Assembly (NCBI RefSeq): GCF_016135805.1
Contig: NZ_JADWOX010000004.1
Coordinates: forward strand, 186,001 to 250,000
Direction: 5' to 3'
Source: Caulobacter hibisci
GTDB lineage: Bacteria > Pseudomonadota > Alphaproteobacteria > Caulobacterales > Caulobacteraceae
Length of the DNA stretch: 64,000 nt
Part shown: positions 59,701 through 64,000 of the stretch, piece by piece
Layout: each line of letters starts with the position of its first letter
Numbering within the stretch: position 1 is the first letter of the stretch
Position numbers and translations under genes: made by a program
Notes under the pieces: model-generated
What the model was told of the DNA's origin: nothing
The model's database searches: none
What the model saw: the letters and a program-made list of their open reading frames with translations, nothing else

Positions 59701-60978
59701 TCAGTCCTCCGGATCCTGCAAAGGCCCCGGCGGAACCAGGCTCGGGCACAGGTTGGCCACCGGCTTGTCGTGCAGCACCTTCTCGACGAAGGCCGGCGAG
59801 TCCGCGCGCGAGCGCATCACGGCGCTGGCGTGGGTGGCGCGGGGGTAATAGCGCCACTCGACGGTGTTTCCCGCCGCGCACATGGCCGAGACGAAGTTGT
59901 ACTGGCTGACCGTCTGGGCGTCGGAATCGGCCAGGCCCGTGCCGACGAACACCGGGGTCGGGATCTTCACGTCCGGGAAGTCGCTGAGCGCGTCGGCCTT
60001 GGCTTCCAGAGCGTCGATCGGGCGCTTGTAGAGCTTGTCGACCGGCAGGGCGATATCGCGGGCGAAGGCGCGCAGGCCACCCATGCAGGTGGTCTGGGCC
60101 TTTTCCAGCAGCGGCCAGCCGGCCTCCGAGATGTAGTCCTCGGCGCGGACGCCCTTCGGGTCGACCGAGCGGGCCGTGCCCAGGAAATAGAGGATCTCGT
60201 AGGCGGCGTTCCCGCCGGCGTCGCGGTCGGTATAGAGGCTGGGGATAGCCTCCTGCGGCGCGCCGCCAGTGTTGTTGGTGTGGGCCACCAGGCCCGTGGC
60301 CACGGTGCCCTTGATCTTCAGTTCCGGGGCATAGGTCGGGGCCAGCCAGGCCGCCGCGATCGCCGCGCCCGAGCCCTGCGACTGGCCCATGGTCACCACC
60401 TTGTTGGCCAGCAGGCCCGGATAGGCCTTGAGCACCGCGCGCACGCTGTCGAGCACGGCGATGCCTTCCGAGCGCGATTGCAGGTACGGGTGCGGACCGG
60501 GCGCGCCGAGGCCCGCATAGTCGGTGGCGACGACGGCGTAGCCGGCCTCCAGCCAGGCCGACAGATACTGCTGGTCGCGCAGTGAGCGCGGATTGAACGA
60601 CGGGGCGCAGACGTCCGCCACGCCCGTCGTGCCGTGGGCCCAGGCGATCACCGGCCAGCCGCCGACCGGCGGCGCGCCCTTGGGGAAGAACACCGCGCCC
60701 GAGACCGTCTCGATCGCCCTGGCGTCCAGCCAGTTGGTGGCGCTGTAGAGGATGCGCTCGGCCCGGCCGGCGCCGGCCAACGACAACTCGGCCGGCAGGG
60801 TCTCGGTGCGCAGCATCATGCCCGGCAGCGAGGGCGCGGCGCCGGTCCAGCGGTAGAACGGGGTCACCCCGCCGTCGCCCGCCCAGAGGTCGGCGCCGCG
60901 CGGGACGGGCTGGGCCAGCACGGGTTGGGCGACCATGGCCGCGGCCGCGAGAAGGCAGGAAAGGCGGGTTCGGAGCAT
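59701..60978 (-). CDS. Secreted lipase-family alpha/beta hydrolase
   Basis: This 425-residue exported hydrolase begins with a signal peptide (MLRTRLSCLLAAAAMVAQPVLAQ, cleaved about residue 23) and resembles the secretory lipase family found in fungi and bacteria. The oxyanion/HG region is VIAWAHGTTGVAD, the nucleophile elbow is VTMGQSQGSGAAIAAAW, and the acid and histidine lie in VFVGTGLADSDAQTV and YYPRATHASAVM. The triad therefore looks complete. The substrate may be an ester or triacylglycerol. It is not in an operon: it is divergent from the LysR gene at 61338 across about 360 bp. Confidence 0.87.
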   Translation of the reverse strand: MLRTRLSCLLAAAAMVAQPVLAQPVPRGADLWAGDGGVTPFYRWTGAAPSLPGMMLRTETLPAELSLAGAGRAERILYSATNWLDARAIETVSGAVFFPKGAPPVGGWPVIAWAHGTTGVADVCAPSFNPRSLRDQQYLSAWLEAGYAVVATDYAGLGAPGPHPYLQSRSEGIAVLDSVRAVLKAYPGLLANKVVTMGQSQGSGAAIAAAWLAPTYAPELKIKGTVATGLVAHTNNTGGAPQEAIPSLYTDRDAGGNAAYEILYFLGTARSVDPKGVRAEDYISEAGWPLLEKAQTTCMGGLRAFARDIALPVDKLYKRPIDALEAKADALSDFPDVKIPTPVFVGTGLADSDAQTVSQYNFVSAMCAAGNTVEWRYYPRATHASAVMRSRADSPAFVEKVLHDKPVANLCPSLVPPGPLQDPED

Positions 60979-61337
60979 CGGCGGCGGCGTCCTGGCTGGC
61001 GCGAAAAAGGGTCGTGCGGCCGGACCCGACCCATCGCCTTAGTTGCCGAAAGCGGAAAGCTCGCCTTTGCGGGTGAACCGGGCACGGATCGCGCAACGGT
61101 CGCCGAACGACGAGTTTTCGCAAACGCCGCGAGCCGCGCAAATTTCAGGCGCCGGCCATCAGCTTTTCAGCAAACCCCAGGGATATCCGGTTTCTAGCCG
61201 ACGGCGATCCCGGCCCGCTTCCCGCCGGTGCTATGCCGGACGGGCGTCACGCCCCGATCGCGATCCTCAGATTGCGTCGCCTAGAGGCAAATCGGGAATG
61301 GCGCCTTGGGCAATGATTGTTGTCGGGCGAGCCAAGT
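60979..61337. other. Intergenic region between divergent lipase and LysR genes
   Basis: I see no gene, strong hairpin or repeat in these 359 bp. It must contain the promoters of both genes and probably the LysR binding site. Confidence 0.5.
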
Positions 61338-62273
61338 ATGGAACTGGGTCTGAAGCGTTTCACGGGCAAGGTCAGCGACAATGACCTGCGGCTGCTGCGC
61401 ACCTTCGCCACAGTGGTCAAGCACGGGGGCTTCGTGGCCGCCGAGTCCGAGTTGCAGATCGGCCTGCCGTCGATCAGCCGCTACATCAAGGACCTGGAAA
61501 TCCGCCTGGGCGCGCGGCTGTGCGAGCGCGGCCGACGCGGCTTCACCCTGACCGCCGAGGGTGCCCGGGTGCACGAGGCCTGCGAGAAGCTGTTCGACGA
61601 GCTCGACCTGTTCGAATCCCGTGTGCGCGACATCCACGCCAGCCCGGCCGGCGCCATCCGCATCGGCATGGTCGACGCCCTGGTCGGCGATCCCAACTTC
61701 CGCCTGCCCGAGGTGTTCGACGGCTACAAGGCCGCCTATCCGAACGTGCACTTCAACATCTCGACCACGACCTCGAACCTGATCGAGCAGGCGGTGATCG
61801 AGAACAATCTCGACATCGGCGTGGTGTTCGACCGCCGGCCGATGGACCAGCTGCGCTACCACTTCCTCTATGAGGAGATCAGCTTCCTCTACTGCAGCGA
61901 GGACCACCCGGCCTGGCGGCTGCGCCAGCACGACGACCGTGTCTGCGCCGACGACATCGCCTCCTACGACTTCGTCGGCTATCCGTTCGAGCACGAGATG
62001 GAGCGGCTGGGGGTCAGCGGCCTGCTCAAGCGCACGGCCACGGTCACCCACATGGAGTCGATCGCCATGATGATCGCCTCGGGCCGGTATCTGGGTTTCC
62101 TGACCGAGCACCAGGTGGCGGCGATGGGCGGCGGCAAGCGCTTCCACAAGATCGCGCCGGAGGCCTTCTCCTACGCCAGCAAGATCTCGGTGATCACCCG
62201 CCAGGGCCAGACCCCGCCGCTGGTGGCGGCCTTCATCGAGCAGGTCGAGGCGGCGCGGGCCCGGGTGAACTGA
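61338..62273 (+). CDS. LysR-family transcriptional regulator
   Basis: This 311-residue LysR protein has the helix-turn-helix NDLRLLRTFATVVKHGGFVAAESELQIGLPSISRYIKDLEIRLG, read in parts. It is unusual in having LPSISRYIKDLE in place of the common SQSAVSRAI. The ligand-binding domain follows from about residue 90 (AGAIRIGMVDALVGD). The ATG at 61338 is preferred to a TTG at 61317. It is divergent from the secreted lipase gene, the usual target of a LysR regulator, and may activate it in response to a product. It is followed by a family A repeat. Confidence 0.9.
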   Translation: MELGLKRFTGKVSDNDLRLLRTFATVVKHGGFVAAESELQIGLPSISRYIKDLEIRLGARLCERGRRGFTLTAEGARVHEACEKLFDELDLFESRVRDIHASPAGAIRIGMVDALVGDPNFRLPEVFDGYKAAYPNVHFNISTTTSNLIEQAVIENNLDIGVVFDRRPMDQLRYHFLYEEISFLYCSEDHPAWRLRQHDDRVCADDIASYDFVGYPFEHEMERLGVSGLLKRTATVTHMESIAMMIASGRYLGFLTEHQVAAMGGGKRFHKIAPEAFSYASKISVITRQGQTPPLVAAFIEQVEAARARVN

Positions 62274-62321
62274 CCCGGGTGAATTGAAAAAGGGGCGCGG
62301 CTATCCACGGCGCCTCCCAAA

Positions 62322-62430
62322 ACCGCATGTCCCCGCGAAGGCGGGGACCCAAGCCGAGTCAGCGGACAACCCACGGCCGTGGACCATCTCGAGAGCCAGC
62401 TTGGATCCCCGCGTTCGCGGGGATGCTCGG
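62322..62430. repeat. Paired-palindrome intergenic repeat, family A copy 3
   Basis: The left arm (ending AAGC at 62353) has TCCCCGCGAAGGCGGGGA and the right arm (62399-62430) has GCTTGGATCCCCGC and TTCGCGGGGA. The spacer holds a further small palindrome, CCACGGCCGTGG. It lies between the convergent LysR and TonB-receptor genes. Confidence 0.88.
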
Positions 62431-62473
62431 ATAAGGGGGCCGACAACCGGTGTCGGCCCTCCTCCGCTTCGTC

Positions 62474-64000
62474 CTAGAACTTCGCCTTCACATTCAGGCC
62501 CACCGTGCGCGGACGCAGGGCCAGGCCCTGGGTGACGAACAGCACCGAGGGCTTCTGGATGATGGTGTCCTCGTTCAGCAGGTTCTTGGCGAACAGCGAC
62601 AGTTCCAGCTTGTCGAAGGTCACGCCCAGGCTGGCGTCCACCAGGTCGTAGGACGGCCGGCGGTAGTCCTTGCTGGTCGTCGTGTAGGAACCGTAGCTTT
62701 CGCCCGTGTGCGACCAGTTCACGCTGGCGAAGCCGTCGATGCGGTTGGTGATCGGACGGTCATAGTCGAAGCCCACCGAGAAGGTGTTCTCCGGCGTGCC
62801 CAGCAGCTTGGAGCCGTCGACCGCGCCGGTGCCTTTCGCCGCCTCGGTGATCTTGGCGTCGGTGACGGCGCCCGACAGGTTGAGGGTCAGGTTGTCGGTC
62901 AGCAGGGCGCGCAGTTCGAACTCGCCGCCCTGGCTGCGGGCGTCGCCGGCGTTGCCGGTGATCACCGAGCCGCAGGTCGACAGACGCACCGACTGCTGGA
63001 CGTTCTTCCAGTCGATGTAGAAGGCCGAGGCGTTGAAGGTCACGCGGCCGTCGAACAGGCGGGTCTTGGCGCCGCCCTCGTAGCTCCACAGGCTGTCGGG
63101 ACGATAGCTCTTGGCGTCGGAGAGGCCGAGGCTGCGCACGTCGGCCGCGCAGAACGAGGTCAGGGCGTTGTTCTGGCCGCCCAGGCGGAAGCCCTTGGCG
63201 GCGTTGGCGTACAGCGACACCGACTTGGAAGCCTCAAAGGTCACCGCGACCTTCGGGGTCAGCGGGGCCGAGCGGGTGGAGGCGTCGTCGTGGGCCGGGG
63301 CCCCGTCGGCGAGCCAGCCGCCCTCTTCCAGCGCGTACTGGCTGGACGCCTTGACCTGGCGCAGGCCGATAGTGGCTTTGAGCTTGTCGGTGACCTTGAA
63401 CGAGCCTTCGGCGAACAGGGCCGTCTGGTTGTTGCGGCGCACCGAGTTGAAGTAGCCGATCAGGCCGCCCGGCGTGGCGTAGCCGAGCGCGGCCTGGGTC
63501 GTGGTTCCCAGTTCGGACGCGACGGCGGCGTCGAGGCCCAGCACGTATTCGTGGTCGAGGCTGGTGATTTTCTGCTTGGCGAAATAGGCGCCGACCTGCC
63601 ACTCGTAGCGCTTGCCGCTCTCGGCCAGCGACGGCGAGGCCAGGCGGAATTCCTGGCTGTAGGTGGCCACCGCGTCCTTGTTGCGCATGACCCCCGGTAG
63701 GGCGGCGAGCGTCTCGTAGGTGTCGCCGTAGCTGTCGTCGAGGACGCTGGCGACATACTCGCTGTCATAGATCGAGCCGTCGAACTGGCGGTCGAAGCGG
63801 CGGTAGGCGTAGCCGCTGATGGAGGTGAAGGTCAGGTCGCCGAAGCGCTTCTCGACCGTCACGCTGGGCGCGAACAGGGTGTCCTCGCTGGGCTCGCGCA
63901 CCGGGCGGTTTTCCTGGAACTTGCCGAGCGACAGCTTGGTGATGCCGGTGTCGTCGGAATCGGTCTGCTGCCACTGCACCGTGGAGCTGACCTTCAGGTC
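62474..64000 (-). CDS. TonB-dependent receptor (partial, 5' end outside window)
   Basis: This is the C-terminal part, at least 508 residues, of an outer-membrane TonB-dependent receptor; the signal peptide, TonB box and plug lie beyond the right edge. The visible barrel has strands such as TFTSISGYAYRRFDRQ, YSQEFRLASPS, WQVGAYFAKQK, KATIGLRQVKAS, LYANAAKGFRLGGQN and SVGFDYDRPI, and ends with the usual aromatic C-terminal residue (GLNVKAKF). The FRLGG segment and the DxS-type strands are common in Caulobacter receptors for sugars, aromatic compounds or siderophores. The substrate is unknown. The frame stays open to position 64000. Confidence 0.93.
   Translation of the reverse strand, partial: DLKVSSTVQWQQTDSDDTGITKLSLGKFQENRPVREPSEDTLFAPSVTVEKRFGDLTFTSISGYAYRRFDRQFDGSIYDSEYVASVLDDSYGDTYETLAALPGVMRNKDAVATYSQEFRLASPSLAESGKRYEWQVGAYFAKQKITSLDHEYVLGLDAAVASELGTTTQAALGYATPGGLIGYFNSVRRNNQTALFAEGSFKVTDKLKATIGLRQVKASSQYALEEGGWLADGAPAHDDASTRSAPLTPKVAVTFEASKSVSLYANAAKGFRLGGQNNALTSFCAADVRSLGLSDAKSYRPDSLWSYEGGAKTRLFDGRVTFNASAFYIDWKNVQQSVRLSTCGSVITGNAGDARSQGGEFELRALLTDNLTLNLSGAVTDAKITEAAKGTGAVDGSKLLGTPENTFSVGFDYDRPITNRIDGFASVNWSHTGESYGSYTTTSKDYRRPSYDLVDASLGVTFDKLELSLFAKNLLNEDTIIQKPSVLFVTQGLALRPRTVGLNVKAKF

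Overview
The window is a GC-rich (roughly 68-70% by eye) stretch of an alphaproteobacterial chromosome, most like Caulobacter. Evidence: the dusB-ntrB-ntrC-ntrY order, an NtrC without the GAFTGA loop (a Caulobacter trait as I recall it), the pdhA-pdhB-pdhC set with a lipoylated E1-beta, the lexA-comEC-gltX-gltA order, and a LexA site of the alphaproteobacterial GAAC-N7-GAAC type. I see no rRNA, tRNA, CRISPR array or prophage. One intact insertion sequence is present.

Layout. 1-5275 (minus): dusB-ntrB-ntrC-ntrY nitrogen-control operon; ntrY runs off the left edge. 5376-8155 (plus): ispDF, a PncC/CinA-type gene and an FUSC membrane protein. 8287-9720 (minus): lipA and a RatA/COQ10-like gene. 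9803-13057 (plus): a serine-less alpha/beta-hydrolase lipoprotein, a free-standing acyl-activating enzyme and a DoxX protein. 13212-21153 (minus): an OprO/P-type porin, then lpdA, a glutathione peroxidase, pdhC, pdhB, pdhA and ftsB. 21540-27801: an exported hypothetical (plus), then eno with an overlapping isochorismatase-like gene, an aspartyl protease, rpmF, pyrG and secG (all minus). 27945-30510: an acetyltransferase gene, then a repeat-rich zone holding an ISAs1-type element with perfect ends and a 10-bp target duplication. 30516-43067: tpiA, ppiD-trpE, an opposite-strand block (Tat-exported amine oxidase, a small membrane protein, two DUF488 genes and a possible dual-OB protein), then trpGDC, a signal peptidase I and lexA. 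43239-49954: a MarR-GNAT fusion with its own operator, a PEP-mutase-like gene, comEC, gltX and gltA. 50088-64000 is more accessory: an EmrAB-NodT efflux operon, a LysR gene and a nitrogen-salvage operon (cysteine hydrolase, two DUF1989 proteins, allophanate hydrolase), a secreted lipase, a second LysR gene and a partial TonB-dependent receptor.

How it fits together. Most of the window is core metabolism: nitrogen sensing, isoprenoid and lipoate synthesis, pyruvate dehydrogenase, glycolysis, tryptophan synthesis, CTP synthesis, translation, secretion and the SOS regulator. Lipoate made by LipA is needed by the PDH subunits, two of which carry lipoyl domains. The nitrogen-salvage operon would release ammonia by way of allophanate but has no local carboxylase, so its starting substrate is open.

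The most notable items are the DUF1989/allophanate operon without a carboxylase, the DUF488 cassette splitting the trp genes, the GAFTGA-less NtrC, three families of paired palindromic intergenic repeats (one split by the IS), three tandem hairpin repeats running into the end of secG, and two enzyme-family proteins that have lost the usual nucleophile.
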